Notes: generated by a model not told the origin, from the letters alone. Positions 43,251-52,113 are shown, counted from the first letter of the stretch. The stretch is 64,000 nt of DNA from Chitinophaga sp. S165 (GCF_003182155.1 NZ_QGTG01000007.1:62001-126000); one strand, 5' to 3'. Numbers and translations are program-made.

Positions 43251-44448
43251 CCATTCTCATTTAACCTATTGTACGAACATTCATCCGGGGGAAAACTGGG
43301 GTGCTCACTTTGAGCAGCTCAAGCAATTCATCCCGGCAGTAAAACGGGAAGTTTCGCCCGATAAACCATTTGGTATCGGATTACGCCTATCGAACACCGC
43401 CAGTCTTGAATTGAGCAAAGAAGGCGCATTGACAGAATTTAAACAGTGGCTGCAGGAACAAGACTGTTATGTCTTTACTATGAATGGATTTCCCTATGGC
43501 GGGTTTCATCATACAGTAGTGAAAGATCATGTACATACGCCTGACTGGACAACGGCCGACAGGGTATTCTACACCATCCGCCTGTTCCGTTTGCTGGCAG
43601 CCCTGCTGCCGGAAGGAATGGAAGGAGGGATCTCTACTTCGCCGCTCACCTATAAATTGTGGCATGTACGTTGCGAATCAGAAAGGGATGCTATCATGGA
43701 ATCCACTACCCTCAAAGTACTACAGGTGGTAGAACAGCTGGTGAGGACCCGGCGTGGCGGTGGTCCGCTGATGCACCTGGACGTTGAACCGGAACCGGAT
43801 GGATTAATGGAGAATTCACAGGAATATATTCACTGGTACCTGAATTATCTGCTGCCATATGGCGTGCCTTATCTGCAGGATAAATTCGGTATGAGTGAAG
43901 ATGAAGCTACAGCCAGTATAAAAGCGCACGTGCAGCTCTGTTATGATGTTTGCCATTTTGCACTGGTGTATGAATCAGCAGAAAGTGTATTGAAGAAGCT
44001 GGACGAGCATGGATTGAAAGTGGGCAAGATACAGATCAGCGCAGCGGTAAAAGCCTTGTTGCCTACCGATATGACTGCCAGAAAACCATTGATCGATGCC
44101 TTCCGTGAGTTTAATGAAACGACCTATCTTCATCAGGTAGTAGCGCGCAAAGCAGACGGTTATGTGCATTATCCCGACCTTCCGCAGGCGTTGGAAGACG
44201 CTGCCAATCCCGCGGTAGAAGAATGGCGCTCTCACTTTCATGTGCCGGTTTTTATCGATAGTTACGGGGTATTATCATCTACCCGATCCGACATAGAAAA
44301 AGTATTACAATTACAACGGAAACAACCATTTACACAACACATGGAAGTCGAGACTTATACCTGGGATGTATTGCCCGCTGATCTGAAACTACCTATGGAC
44401 AGGTCCATTTCGAGGGAGCTGCAATGGGTATTACAACAGTTAAGCTGA
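43237..44448 (+). CDS. eboE: Metabolite traffic protein EboE (xylose-isomerase-like TIM barrel)
   Basis: The 403-residue protein has the EboE start LTYCTNIHPGENW, FGIGLRLSNTAS, TMNGFPYGGFH, the metal-ligand-like LMHLDVEPEPDGLMEN (Asp/Glu), CYDVCHFALVYE (Asp, His), KIQISAAVKAL, and HFHVPVF near the C-terminus. It belongs to the sugar-isomerase/AP-endonuclease TIM barrel superfamily. The start ATG 43237 lies 14 bases before the eboD stop. Its substrate is unknown. In cyanobacteria the cluster is needed to bring scytonemin precursor to the periplasm. Confidence 0.93.
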   Translation: MQVTDHSHLTYCTNIHPGENWGAHFEQLKQFIPAVKREVSPDKPFGIGLRLSNTASLELSKEGALTEFKQWLQEQDCYVFTMNGFPYGGFHHTVVKDHVHTPDWTTADRVFYTIRLFRLLAALLPEGMEGGISTSPLTYKLWHVRCESERDAIMESTTLKVLQVVEQLVRTRRGGGPLMHLDVEPEPDGLMENSQEYIHWYLNYLLPYGVPYLQDKFGMSEDEATASIKAHVQLCYDVCHFALVYESAESVLKKLDEHGLKVGKIQISAAVKALLPTDMTARKPLIDAFREFNETTYLHQVVARKADGYVHYPDLPQALEDAANPAVEEWRSHFHVPVFIDSYGVLSSTRSDIEKVLQLQRKQPFTQHMEVETYTWDVLPADLKLPMDRSISRELQWVLQQLS

Positions 44449-44497
44449 TGATTCCGAAACCTAGTTTTGACCCACATATCCTAACGGCGCCACAATC

Positions 44498-45868
44498 ATG
44501 AAAAAGACAGTAGTAATTGATGTAGTAGGGCTATCTTCTTCCCTCATAGGTGCGCACACACCTTTCCTGCAGGCTTATGCCAAGCGGCAGCATTTGTCAA
44601 CAATAAAGCCAATGGTACCAGCTGTGACAACAGCCGTACAGAGTACCTATGTTACGGGCCAATGGCCGGCAGAACATGGTATTGTCGGCAATGGCTGGTA
44701 CGACAGACAAGACAGTGAAATTAAATTCTGGAAGCAATCAAACAAGCTGGTAGAAGCTCCTAAGATATGGGATAAAGCCAGACGTCTTGATCCCTCCTTT
44801 ACCGTCTCTAAAATGTTCTGGTGGTATAATATGTATTCTACCGCCGACTATTCAGTTACTCCCCGTCCGCAATACCTGGCCGATGGCAGAAAGGCACCGG
44901 ACTGCTATTCTCATCCGGCCGACCTGCGCGACCATCTGCAGAAGGAACTGGGTACATTCCCGCTGTTCCAGTTCTGGGGGCCGGGAGCTAACATCAAATC
45001 AACTCAATGGATAGCTGATGCGTCCATGCTGACAGATAATTTATACGATCCGACATTAACACTTATCTACCTCCCTCACCTGGATTACTGTTTGCAGAAA
45101 TTCGGACAGGACTTTACACGTATCAGTAAAGAGTTGGGTGAAGTCGATGCGGTATGTAAGCGGCTGGTTGAGTTTTATGAGAAGAAAGGATGTGAAGTGA
45201 TCATTTTGTCTGAATACGGTATTACCAATGTCAATAATCCTATTCATCTGAACCGTCGTTTTCGCGAGGAAGGGTTGCTGCAGATAAGGGAGGAAAGAGG
45301 TACTGAACTGTTGGATCCGGGTGCTTCAAAAGCATTTGTAGTAGCGGACCATCAGATAGCACATGTATATGTAAATGATCCCTCTGTATATAAAAAAGTG
45401 CGCAGCATTGTAGAGAATACACCGGGTGTTGAACTGGTGCTTGACAGGGCTGGTAAACGCGAGCATCAGATGCATCACTCCCGTAGCGGTGAACTGGTGC
45501 TTGTAGCCGACGCCAATAGCTGGTTCACTTACTATTACTGGCTGGACGATGCCAGAGCGCCTGACTTTGCCCGCCTGGTAGACATCCACAAGAAACCGGG
45601 ATACGATCCTGTGGAGATGTTCATGAATCCCGCTGATCCTCTGATCAAATTAAAAGCAGGGTTTAAGTTACTAAAGAAAAAACTGGGCTTCCGGTATCTC
45701 ATGAATGTGATACCATTGGATGCGACCCTTATCAAAGGCTCTCATGGGCGTATTTCTGAAGATCCGGCTAACCATCCTGTATTGATATCAGGTAGTGTAC
45801 CTGCGGGGCAGCAACTGGCTGCTACGGACGTTTACGGGGTGATCTGGAATACACTGACAAGAAAATAA
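44498..45868 (+). CDS. eboF: Alkaline-phosphatase-superfamily nucleotide pyrophosphatase-like protein EboF
   Basis: The 456-residue product belongs to the nucleotide pyrophosphatase/phosphodiesterase branch: IDVVGLSSSLIG at the N-terminus (metal Asp), VPAVTTAVQSTYVTG with the nucleophile Thr (in the TTAVQST block), LPHLDYCLQKFG (Asp, His), LSEYGIT and LIKGSHGR (His). There is no signal peptide. It ends the ebo cluster; a hairpin follows and the next gene looks separate. The phosphoester substrate is unknown. Confidence 0.93.
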   Translation: MKKTVVIDVVGLSSSLIGAHTPFLQAYAKRQHLSTIKPMVPAVTTAVQSTYVTGQWPAEHGIVGNGWYDRQDSEIKFWKQSNKLVEAPKIWDKARRLDPSFTVSKMFWWYNMYSTADYSVTPRPQYLADGRKAPDCYSHPADLRDHLQKELGTFPLFQFWGPGANIKSTQWIADASMLTDNLYDPTLTLIYLPHLDYCLQKFGQDFTRISKELGEVDAVCKRLVEFYEKKGCEVIILSEYGITNVNNPIHLNRRFREEGLLQIREERGTELLDPGASKAFVVADHQIAHVYVNDPSVYKKVRSIVENTPGVELVLDRAGKREHQMHHSRSGELVLVADANSWFTYYYWLDDARAPDFARLVDIHKKPGYDPVEMFMNPADPLIKLKAGFKLLKKKLGFRYLMNVIPLDATLIKGSHGRISEDPANHPVLISGSVPAGQQLAATDVYGVIWNTLTRK

Positions 45869-45875
45869 CATAAGG

Positions 45876-45912
45876 TCCGGGATCAGTAGCTTTCTAAGAT
45901 GCTGATCCCGGA
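45876..45912 (+). terminator. Hairpin after the ebo cluster
   Basis: TCCGGGATCAG (45876-45886) and CTGATCCCGGA (45902-45912) form a perfect 11-bp stem, extendable inward by AGC/GCT. The following bases (TTATCCATTTCC) form a weak U-run, so partial read-through to the next gene is likely. Confidence 0.6.
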
Positions 45913-45951
45913 TTATCCATTTCCTCCGTATATATACCAAAACACTACCCC

Positions 45952-46557
45952 ATGAAACAACTCTTCCTGCTCTTATGCATGGCTCTGCATGCACTAATGT
46001 TATCAGCACAAGAAAACTCCTTCCTCTATCAACAAAACAAAGAACGGATCAACCTGACTAAAACCGCCATGCTGGTACTTGGAGGCTGGGGCGTAGCAAA
46101 CATTGCCACAGGCCTGATCGGTAATAGCACAGCCGGCGGAGAAGCAAAGTACTTTCACCAGATGAATGCTGTGTGGGGAGTCGTAAACCTGGGGATTGCT
46201 ACTGCCAGCTATTTCGGTAATAGAAAGTTGAATCCGGGCAAATACAACTGGCAGGAGAGTGTACAGGAACAACATAAAATAGAAAAGATCTTTCTGATCA
46301 ACGGCGCCCTGGACCTGGCTTATATGGCAGGCGGATTGTACCTGCGGGAACATGGAAAGCGAAAGCTTATCGGAACGGGGCATGACCGCTGGAAAGGATA
46401 CGGTAATTCGTTTATTATGCAGGGCGCTTTCCTGTTGCTATTTGACGGTATAAACTTTACGCTGCATCACGCACATGGCAAAAAGCTATTCCAGCGATTT
46501 GACGAGCTGCAACTGAGTGTTGCACCGGGCGGTATAGGCATGGTCTATAGTTGGTGA
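45952..46557 (+). CDS. Membrane or exported protein of unknown function
   Basis: The 201-residue product begins with a signal-like segment (LFLLLCMALHALMLSAQE). It contains about four further hydrophobic segments (AMLVLGGWGVANIATGLIG, AVWGVVNLGIATASYFG, IFLINGALDLAYMAGGLYL, FIMQGAFLLLFDGINF) with conserved-looking VLGGWGVANI and HQMNAVWGVVNLGI words. It resembles the DUF6992-like group of Bacteroidota; I am not certain of that name. It sits 83 bases after eboF behind a hairpin with a weak U-run, so it may be partly co-transcribed with the ebo genes, but it is not a known ebo member. Confidence 0.75.
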   Translation: MKQLFLLLCMALHALMLSAQENSFLYQQNKERINLTKTAMLVLGGWGVANIATGLIGNSTAGGEAKYFHQMNAVWGVVNLGIATASYFGNRKLNPGKYNWQESVQEQHKIEKIFLINGALDLAYMAGGLYLREHGKRKLIGTGHDRWKGYGNSFIMQGAFLLLFDGINFTLHHAHGKKLFQRFDELQLSVAPGGIGMVYSW

Positions 46558-46875
46558 TATTCCCCCATATCTTCTCTTTTTACCTTATTATAGTGAACTT
46601 ATTCAAATCATAGATTTAGTAGGCTGGATAGGTTATACACGGGTGTAAACCGCTGCTGTCGAAATTATTACCTAAGGTTATCCGCGATAACTTTTAGTAA
46701 TAGTGACACCTTGTCCGGAATTTTGTTGAACCCGTACCAGTACTGTAGTTTTGGGTTGTCCTTCCATTTAAAGCATCGATGTTAACTGAAGAGGATACCT
46801 GTAATTCACGCATACCAACCATTAATTAAAGCAGCATCGGCTCAACACCAAGGCCTGTTTGCTGAAGGAAGTTTT
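46558..46875. other. Intergenic region upstream of the TauE/SafE gene
   Basis: No gene is seen. It contains a hairpin GTTATC-CGC-GATAAC (46677-46691) and a good promoter (46722-46753), then a leader of about 115 bases. Confidence 0.5.
46722..46753 (+). promoter_or_regulatory. Promoter of the TauE/SafE gene
   Basis: TTTG (46722-46725), 20 bases, then TAGTTTTG (46746-46753), a full match to TAnnTTTG. A second TTG (46726-46728) gives a 17-base spacing. It lies 122 bases before the ATG at 46876. Confidence 0.65.
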
Positions 46876-47670
46876 ATGATCACATTATTGCAACAGACCG
46901 ATTATCTGGTCGTTTTAGTTATTGGCGTTATTGTAGGCTATCTGTCCGGTTTACTGGGCAAAGGAGGTAGCGCAGTCAGTACGCCGGCACTGCAGATCTT
47001 TGCAGGTGTAAACCCCTTCTATGCGCTGGCATCTCCATTGCCGGCTGCTATTACCAGTACTATTTCCGCAACCACCGTTTACAGCAAACAGAAACTATTC
47101 AACAGGCAGGTTATCATTACCGGCGCCTTATTCGGTGTACCTGCTACGCTGGCGGGGGCATGGTTCAGTAAGTTCCTGCCGGGAGAAACATTGATGATCC
47201 TGACGGCATTGTTCATCGTATCAATAGGAGGCTCTTTATTGTACTCTTTTTTGCGGAAGAAGGAACGTGAGGAGGAAATTTCCTGCACGGCAGCATCTGT
47301 ACAAGGTAATCATACAATGATCGTGATGGCCTCTCTGAGTATTGGGTTATTGTCAGGGTTACTGGCAAATGCAGGCGGTGTATTGTTCAGTTCTTTTTTC
47401 ATTAAAAAGCTGCACATGCCTATCAAACAGGCACTGGCTTGTTCAATCGTATTATCAGCATTATTATCGATACCGGGAGCGCTGGCACATTGGTGGCTGG
47501 GGCATATTGACTGGAGTATCGCTCTGTTATTGTCACTGACGGCAATCCCTTCATCTTATCTGGGGGCTAAAACAGCGGTGAAAATGAAGTCGCCGTTACT
47601 GGAGAAATTGTTTGCCTGTACCCTCATCATATTTGGGGTCTATGACATTATTTATACACTCTGGAAATAA
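46876..47670 (+). CDS. TauE/SafE-family membrane exporter (sulfite/anion type)
   Basis: The 264-residue integral membrane protein has about eight hydrophobic segments and an internal two-fold repeat. The first half has VGYLSGLLGKGGSAVSTPAL and the second half SIGLLSGLLANAGGVLFSSF, the paired Gly-rich motifs of the TauE/SafE (DUF81) family, each followed by a helix with a Pro-rich turn. The family exports sulfite, sulfoacetate or similar anions. It is monocistronic between a promoter at 46722 and a terminator at 47713. The substrate is not determinable. Confidence 0.93.
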   Translation: MITLLQQTDYLVVLVIGVIVGYLSGLLGKGGSAVSTPALQIFAGVNPFYALASPLPAAITSTISATTVYSKQKLFNRQVIITGALFGVPATLAGAWFSKFLPGETLMILTALFIVSIGGSLLYSFLRKKEREEEISCTAASVQGNHTMIVMASLSIGLLSGLLANAGGVLFSSFFIKKLHMPIKQALACSIVLSALLSIPGALAHWWLGHIDWSIALLLSLTAIPSSYLGAKTAVKMKSPLLEKLFACTLIIFGVYDIIYTLWK

Positions 47671-47712
47671 CCTACAGGGGACATGGGGACACGCTAGATG
47701 TAGAGAAACACA

Positions 47713-47742
47713 AATGGCTCGCCCTGCGAGCCATTCTTTTTA
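47713..47742 (+). terminator. Intrinsic terminator of the TauE/SafE gene
   Basis: AATGGCTCGC (47713-47722) and GCGAGCCATT (47726-47735) form a perfect 10-bp stem around CCT, followed by CTTTTTA. Confidence 0.92.
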
Positions 47743-47815
47743 AATATTTTATACGCTGCCAGGCGCTATACGCAGAAACTCCCCGTGTAACAATAGCACC
47801 GATGTATTACTACGT

Positions 47816-48166
47816 TTATACTCTTTCTTTTTGAATTTTAGCCCGTTCTTCCGGAGGTAATGTACTCACCACAAGATCATACGCATTTTGAAGAAGTGAC
47901 TGCAATTCAGATACCGGCAACGTATCCAGTGATCTTATCTGTACCCAGTGATAACGCGCCAGGTAAGGGGCAGGCACTATCCCTGGTTGTGAAATAAGGC
48001 GGTGAAAATCTTCCTGTCGGCATTTTAATGACACCTGGTGAGGAGGCGTTTTACAAACCATGCAGAATAACTTTTCTCCTACGGAGAAGCGCAGATCTTC
48101 GTCCCATTTTTCTTCCTGTGTTACAGCAGGAAATGCAAGACAGTAATTAAGGGTCATGTCAAACAT
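47816..48166 (-). CDS. MmcQ/YjbR-family protein
   Basis: The 116-residue product is a small CyaY-like fold protein of the MmcQ/YjbR family: CLAFPAVTQEEKWDEDLRFSVGEKLFCMV near the N-terminus (shown in part), VSLKCRQEDFHRL, GIVPAPYLARYHWVQI and the C-terminal LLQNAYDLVVSTLP. Family members are described as DNA-binding-like; the function is not established. It is cytosolic and monocistronic. The start at 48166 matches the family (MFDMTLNYCLAFP), although the inner ATG two codons later is possible. Confidence 0.9.
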   Translation of the reverse strand: MFDMTLNYCLAFPAVTQEEKWDEDLRFSVGEKLFCMVCKTPPHQVSLKCRQEDFHRLISQPGIVPAPYLARYHWVQIRSLDTLPVSELQSLLQNAYDLVVSTLPPEERAKIQKERV

Positions 48167-48553
48167 AATACTGGCAGCTTAAAAGTTAAAAAATCTTAGA
48201 GTGGAAAATATAAAAGCAATCAAAAAAGTTGAAACAACAAGTAATGGTAAGGTCGTTGATTGTCTTCTTACTCCAGCTTTTGCCAGACATGCAGGTCTGT
48301 TCCGGATATGTTGTTTTCTGTTGTGTATAACTGATATGGCAACTAACCTAAACCCTTGAGGTACCCGACATATTTCTACTATAAATTTAAGTATCTTTTT
48401 GCAAAGCCTGATGTATATTTTTTGTTAACAACTGATACAGACAACTCTATAAACGGGTAGTCCACAGACGATGATCACCGAATTTATTATAGTTTAAAAA
48501 AACAGAATAAGTTAGTGATTATCATCTATGGACTACTATCAATTATGGATGAG
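48167..48553. other. Intergenic region with a long inverted repeat
   Basis: No gene is seen in these 387 bases, which are AT-rich. A 22-bp imperfect inverted repeat (48457-48478 with 48515-48536) lies just downstream of the minus-strand DUF885 stop and is described separately. Confidence 0.5.
48457..48536. repeat. Long imperfect inverted repeat (22 bp arms, 19 matches)
   Basis: The left arm begins GTAGTCCACAGACGATG (48457) and the right arm ends CATCTATGGACTAC (48536); the arms match at 19 of 22 positions around a 36-base AT-rich centre. On the minus strand two of the three mismatches become G-U pairs, so the structure is more stable in RNA of that direction, where it would follow the DUF885 gene by 18 bases. 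It could be a terminator-like structure or a remnant of a small repetitive element. Confidence 0.7.
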
Positions 48554-50317
48554 TTATTTAAACCTCCGGGCCATTTTTTCTTCCAGCACACTCAGGGGTA
48601 CACAGCCATCTTTTAATAGTTCATCATGGAAATTTTTAATACTGAATCCAGTAAATTGACTGTATTTGTTCCGCAGTTCACGGATCTTCAGTTCACCGAT
48701 CTTATAAGAAAGTGCCTGGCCAGGTATCGCCATATAACGTTCTATCTCGGCGACTGCTTCAGGTTCACTAACCGGTTCATTATCCATCATGTATTTAATG
48801 GCCTGTTCTCTGGTCCATCCTTTAGCATGCATTCCCACATCGACTACAAGCCTGATAGCGCGGTGAATCTCGTCTGACAGGTGGCCGAAGTAGCTGTAAG
48901 GATTGGTATAAAGCCCCAGGTCGCTACCCAGGCTTTCGCAGTAAAGGGCATAGCCCTCTCCATAGGAACCTATCCAGTTAAAGCGGCGGAACTTCGGAAG
49001 GGAGTCGTTTTCCTGCTGGATGGAGATCTGGAAATGGTGACCAGGGATGGCTTCATGGAGGAAGAGGCATTCCATCCCGGTATAATTGAATGTAGCAGCA
49101 TTCAGGATCGGTACATAGAAAACACCTGGACGGGAACCATCGGAGCTGCCCTGTATATATTCGGCGCTGGCGGAGGCTGCGCGGAAGGCTTCTGTCTGGC
49201 GTACTTCAAATTTTGTTCTGGGCAGGTGACCATACAACTGGTTTACGGCTGGCATGATCTTCTGCTCAATGGCCCTGAAAGAATCCAGTACCTGCGAAGG
49301 CGTTGTGAAAATTTTAAACTGCTTATCGGTACGGATGAAGTTAAAGAAAGCAGGCAGGTCGCCGGTAAAGCCGGTGCTGTTCTTTACAGAATCCATTTCC
49401 CTTCTGATACGGGCCACTTCTTGTTCACCGGTAGCGAATATCTCATCCGGTGTAAGGTTCGTGGTAGTCCAGAATTTGATCAGGTAAGTGTACCACTCTT
49501 TACCCTGGGGGAGGCCGTCGATGCCGGTGCTCGTCCGCGTCCTGGGCAGGTATTCTTTTGTTATGAACTCGTGCAGTTTTGCATAGGAGGGAAGCACATA
49601 TTGTTCAATAGCAGCCTTATAGGCGATGCGCAGGTCTTGTTTGCCCATACTATCAAGATCTGCAGGAAGGAGCCTTAACGGTGTGTAAAACACGTTGTTA
49701 GTATCCTTTTTGGCGAGGTCGGCAAGTTGAGGGACCACTTTTACAGCCAGCGCTTTGGGTAATACATATCCGAGAGACATACCACGGCGCATGTTTGCAA
49801 TGGCTGTATCGCTCCATTCTGCAAAGCTTTTCATTCTCAGAATGAACTTTTCGTAGTCTGCTTTGTTCTTAAACGGCTGGGCACTGGTACCCGAACCAAA
49901 TTGGGGGAGTGTGAGGGTAAGCCCCCAGAACTGCTGAATAGGCATCAGGTTGTCCGGAAAGCGGAGACCTTCCTTACCTACGGATATTTCCCCTTGCAAC
50001 ATGGAATAGCTAATCAGGTCATTATCATTCAGTACTGCAGTATCAATTCCCTGTAAGGCCTCCTGATAGCGGTTATAAAAGCTGTCCAGTTTTAAACGGA
50101 AACGATCGCTGATGTCGATCTGGAGCGAACCGTCGTACTGATGTTCCCCATTCATGGTAGCTTCCATGGGAAAGAGCTCCATTCTTTCATCATAGTAATG
50201 TTGAACAAGGTGGTGTAGAGAATCCCGGGTATTGTTTTCCGCCTGTTTATGCGGTCCTGAGCAGGATGCTGAAAATAGCGTCACTGCCAGCAAAAGGGTT
50301 TGGTTTGTCTTGGGCAT
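48554..50317 (-). CDS. DUF885-family lipoprotein, probable metallopeptidase
   Basis: The 587-residue product has a lipobox FSASC (Cys19), so it is membrane-anchored and exported. DUF885 proteins resemble gluzincin peptidases; the zinc-binding pattern is HEAIPGHH (421-428), with a downstream glutamate in GEGYALYCESLG. The length and the YVPILNAATFNYTGME and HEIHRAIRLVVDVGMH-like (SDEIHRAIRLVVDVGMHAKG) blocks are typical. It probably cleaves peptides in the periplasm. The gene is monocistronic. Confidence 0.92.
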   Translation of the reverse strand: MPKTNQTLLLAVTLFSASCSGPHKQAENNTRDSLHHLVQHYYDERMELFPMEATMNGEHQYDGSLQIDISDRFRLKLDSFYNRYQEALQGIDTAVLNDNDLISYSMLQGEISVGKEGLRFPDNLMPIQQFWGLTLTLPQFGSGTSAQPFKNKADYEKFILRMKSFAEWSDTAIANMRRGMSLGYVLPKALAVKVVPQLADLAKKDTNNVFYTPLRLLPADLDSMGKQDLRIAYKAAIEQYVLPSYAKLHEFITKEYLPRTRTSTGIDGLPQGKEWYTYLIKFWTTTNLTPDEIFATGEQEVARIRREMDSVKNSTGFTGDLPAFFNFIRTDKQFKIFTTPSQVLDSFRAIEQKIMPAVNQLYGHLPRTKFEVRQTEAFRAASASAEYIQGSSDGSRPGVFYVPILNAATFNYTGMECLFLHEAIPGHHFQISIQQENDSLPKFRRFNWIGSYGEGYALYCESLGSDLGLYTNPYSYFGHLSDEIHRAIRLVVDVGMHAKGWTREQAIKYMMDNEPVSEPEAVAEIERYMAIPGQALSYKIGELKIRELRNKYSQFTGFSIKNFHDELLKDGCVPLSVLEEKMARRFK

Positions 50318-50621
50318 GTGTTGCGATTAGATGATGGTAAAGTATTTTATTCCTGATATTAATAGCTTTCCGGGAAGAATAAACATAAAAAAAACACTCC
50401 GAAGAATCGGAATGTTTTATATAGAACAGTGAACAATGAAAACTCTTTCATCAGTTGATAAGCCATTATTATAAATTTATAGTAAAGGCAAGTAATTGAT
50501 TCCGTGATACTTTGTTGCACAAACCTGAACAATACGGAGCTTACTTCTATCAACCCGCCTGACCGGACAGACCGGCAGGCGAATGCAAAATTAGCTTAAT
50601 TAACAAACAGAACTTGTTAAC
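50318..50621. other. Intergenic region between DUF1080-2 and DUF885 genes
   Basis: No gene is seen. It contains a terminator for the upstream minus-strand gene (50393-50415) and a G/C-rich hairpin CGCCTG-A-CCGG / CCGG-C-AGGCG (50557-50581). Confidence 0.5.
50393..50415 (-). terminator. Terminator-like hairpin downstream of the two-domain DUF1080 gene
   Basis: ACACTCCG and CGGAATGT pair with one mismatch around AAGAAT. On the minus strand the hairpin is followed by a run of eight T. It lies about 205 bases beyond the stop of the gene at 50622. Confidence 0.7.
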
Positions 50622-52004
50622 CTATCTTAAATTTTTGATTTTTATGCTGCGGAATGACACTGTATTGCCGTGGTCTTGCAATAAAATGTGTCCTTCGGGC
50701 CACAATCCAAAGTTATTCCAATTTTTATATTTACTGATCGCTACCAGGTCTTTAAATTCTTTGGAACCCCTTTCGTACTCGACCATTTTGAAACCATTCA
50801 ACCAATGTTCAACATGGTTGTTGGGATATACAATTATACGTCCTTTATTCCATTCTCCAATTTTCTTTATTGCGGCCTTATTCAGATCAGTATTTTTCCG
50901 TGGGATCAGGTCATACAGAGAAGACAGGGTCCTGTTACCATCACGGCCCAGTTTTGCATCCGGGTGACGCTCATCGTCCAGTACCTGAAATTCCAGTCCT
51001 ATAGCTGATTTGCCCTTTGTATCGTAATCTTCTTTTACATCATATTTCACACCGCTGTTAGCACCTTCAGTAAGCTTGAAATCAAATTCCAGCTCAAAAG
51101 CACCGTATTCTTTGGTGGTTACGATGTCTCCGCCAGAACCCATTTCATCACCGTTAGACTGATGGATAGACAGTTCGCCGTTCTCCATGCTCCAACCGGT
51201 GGTCGGGAATTTGTCCTGGTTTACCCTGCGCCAGCCATTGCTGGTCTTACCATCCCAGAGTAATTCGAAACCGTTCTTTTTTTCCTGGGCAGATACGTTG
51301 TTAGGAAGATCGTTTACAACATATATGTTGTCGTATGAGGAATATTGAGAAGGAGCCGGATTTTCCATGATGCGGATATTGCGCCAGTGGATCTGTTTTC
51401 CTTTATCGTCTTCTTTATAGATCTGATGTACCTGTAAAGCGATAAACCCTTTCAGAGTAACATCATCGATCAGGTGAGCAGTAGGAACGCCGTTAACCCA
51501 GGTGCGGATCTCCGGACCACGGCACTCAATACGGTATTTATTCCAACCTTCTTTTTTAAATGCAGTTTTACCTTTAGGGTTCAGTTCCAGCGGATACAAC
51601 CATCCACGGCGGGCTTCATCATAAATACCACCGCTCCATGCACGGTCGCTCGGATCTACTTCCATCTGGTACCCATGCACACGGCCATTATTATATTCAG
51701 GTTTACTTTCACTTCGGAACTGTATGCCGTAATTCATAGGAGCATCCAGCTTCAATTCAAGTTCAAGAATAAAATCACCGTATTGTTTTTCTGTAGCCAG
51801 GAAGGAGTTCGGGCTGCCGGCCACAGACGTGCCATTGATCATCCCGTTTTTCGCATCATAAATTGCTGTCCCGTTTACTTCTTTCCATCCATCCAGCGTT
51901 TTGCCATTGAACAGGTTTTGCCATTCTGCTTTTTTCTGCTGGGCACCAGCGAAGCTGCTTATGAGTATGGCACTGCATACTAATAACGTGTTTTTCATAA
52001 CCAT
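50622..52004 (-). CDS. Two-domain DUF1080 (3-keto-disaccharide hydrolase-like) exported protein
   Basis: The 460-residue product has a signal peptide (LLVCSAILISSFAGA, cleavage before QQK) and two DUF1080 domains in tandem: the first about 28-215 (WQNLFNGKTLDGWKEVNG, DFILELELKLDAPMNYGI, HWRNIRIME), the second about 240-458 (GFELLWDGKTSNGWRRVN, AFELEFDFKLTEGANSGV, LEFQVLDDERHPDA, GHILLQDHGNTVSFRSIKI). Duplication within one chain may give two active sites or one binding and one catalytic domain. It is divergently transcribed from susC-2; the shared promoter region carries two LacI-type operators. ATG 52004 or 51998 starts it. Periplasmic or surface location is expected. Confidence 0.92.
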   Translation of the reverse strand: MVMKNTLLVCSAILISSFAGAQQKKAEWQNLFNGKTLDGWKEVNGTAIYDAKNGMINGTSVAGSPNSFLATEKQYGDFILELELKLDAPMNYGIQFRSESKPEYNNGRVHGYQMEVDPSDRAWSGGIYDEARRGWLYPLELNPKGKTAFKKEGWNKYRIECRGPEIRTWVNGVPTAHLIDDVTLKGFIALQVHQIYKEDDKGKQIHWRNIRIMENPAPSQYSSYDNIYVVNDLPNNVSAQEKKNGFELLWDGKTSNGWRRVNQDKFPTTGWSMENGELSIHQSNGDEMGSGGDIVTTKEYGAFELEFDFKLTEGANSGVKYDVKEDYDTKGKSAIGLEFQVLDDERHPDAKLGRDGNRTLSSLYDLIPRKNTDLNKAAIKKIGEWNKGRIIVYPNNHVEHWLNGFKMVEYERGSKEFKDLVAISKYKNWNNFGLWPEGHILLQDHGNTVSFRSIKIKNLR

Positions 52005-52019
52005 GACCTAAAGTACTCT

Positions 52020-52050
52020 TAAAAGTAAATAATGATAACTATTTATTCAA
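52020..52050 (-). promoter_or_regulatory. Promoter of the two-domain DUF1080 gene
   Basis: On the minus strand, TTG (52050-52048), 20 bases, then TACTTTTA (52027-52020). The -33 TTG lies inside the LacI-type operator at 52046-52059, so a bound regulator would block it. Confidence 0.65.
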
Positions 52051-52059
52051 CCGATTGCA
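52046..52059. promoter_or_regulatory. LacI-type operator 1 (TTCAACCGATTGCA)
   Basis: The 14-mer fits the LacI-family pattern TGCAAnCGnTTGCA at all but one defined position. It lies over the -33 element of the DUF1080-2 promoter, 54 bases (about five helical turns) from operator 2. Confidence 0.65.
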
Positions 52060-52099
52060 CAAATTTTATGATAAGCGGTATTATTTCGGGTTGATTTTA

Positions 52100-52113
52100 T
52101 GCAATCGTTTGCA
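52100..52113. promoter_or_regulatory. LacI-type operator 2 (TGCAATCGTTTGCA)
   Basis: The 14-mer fully matches the LacI/CcpA-like pattern TGnAAnCGnTTnCA. It overlaps the TTTG (52108-52111) that, 20 bases before TAACTTG, is the -33 element of the susC-2 promoter. Confidence 0.72.

Noticed and set aside
48881..49678. 265-codon open frame antisense to DUF885
   Set aside because: It is entirely within a gene that has a lipobox and zinc motif. The antisense product lacks any family pattern.
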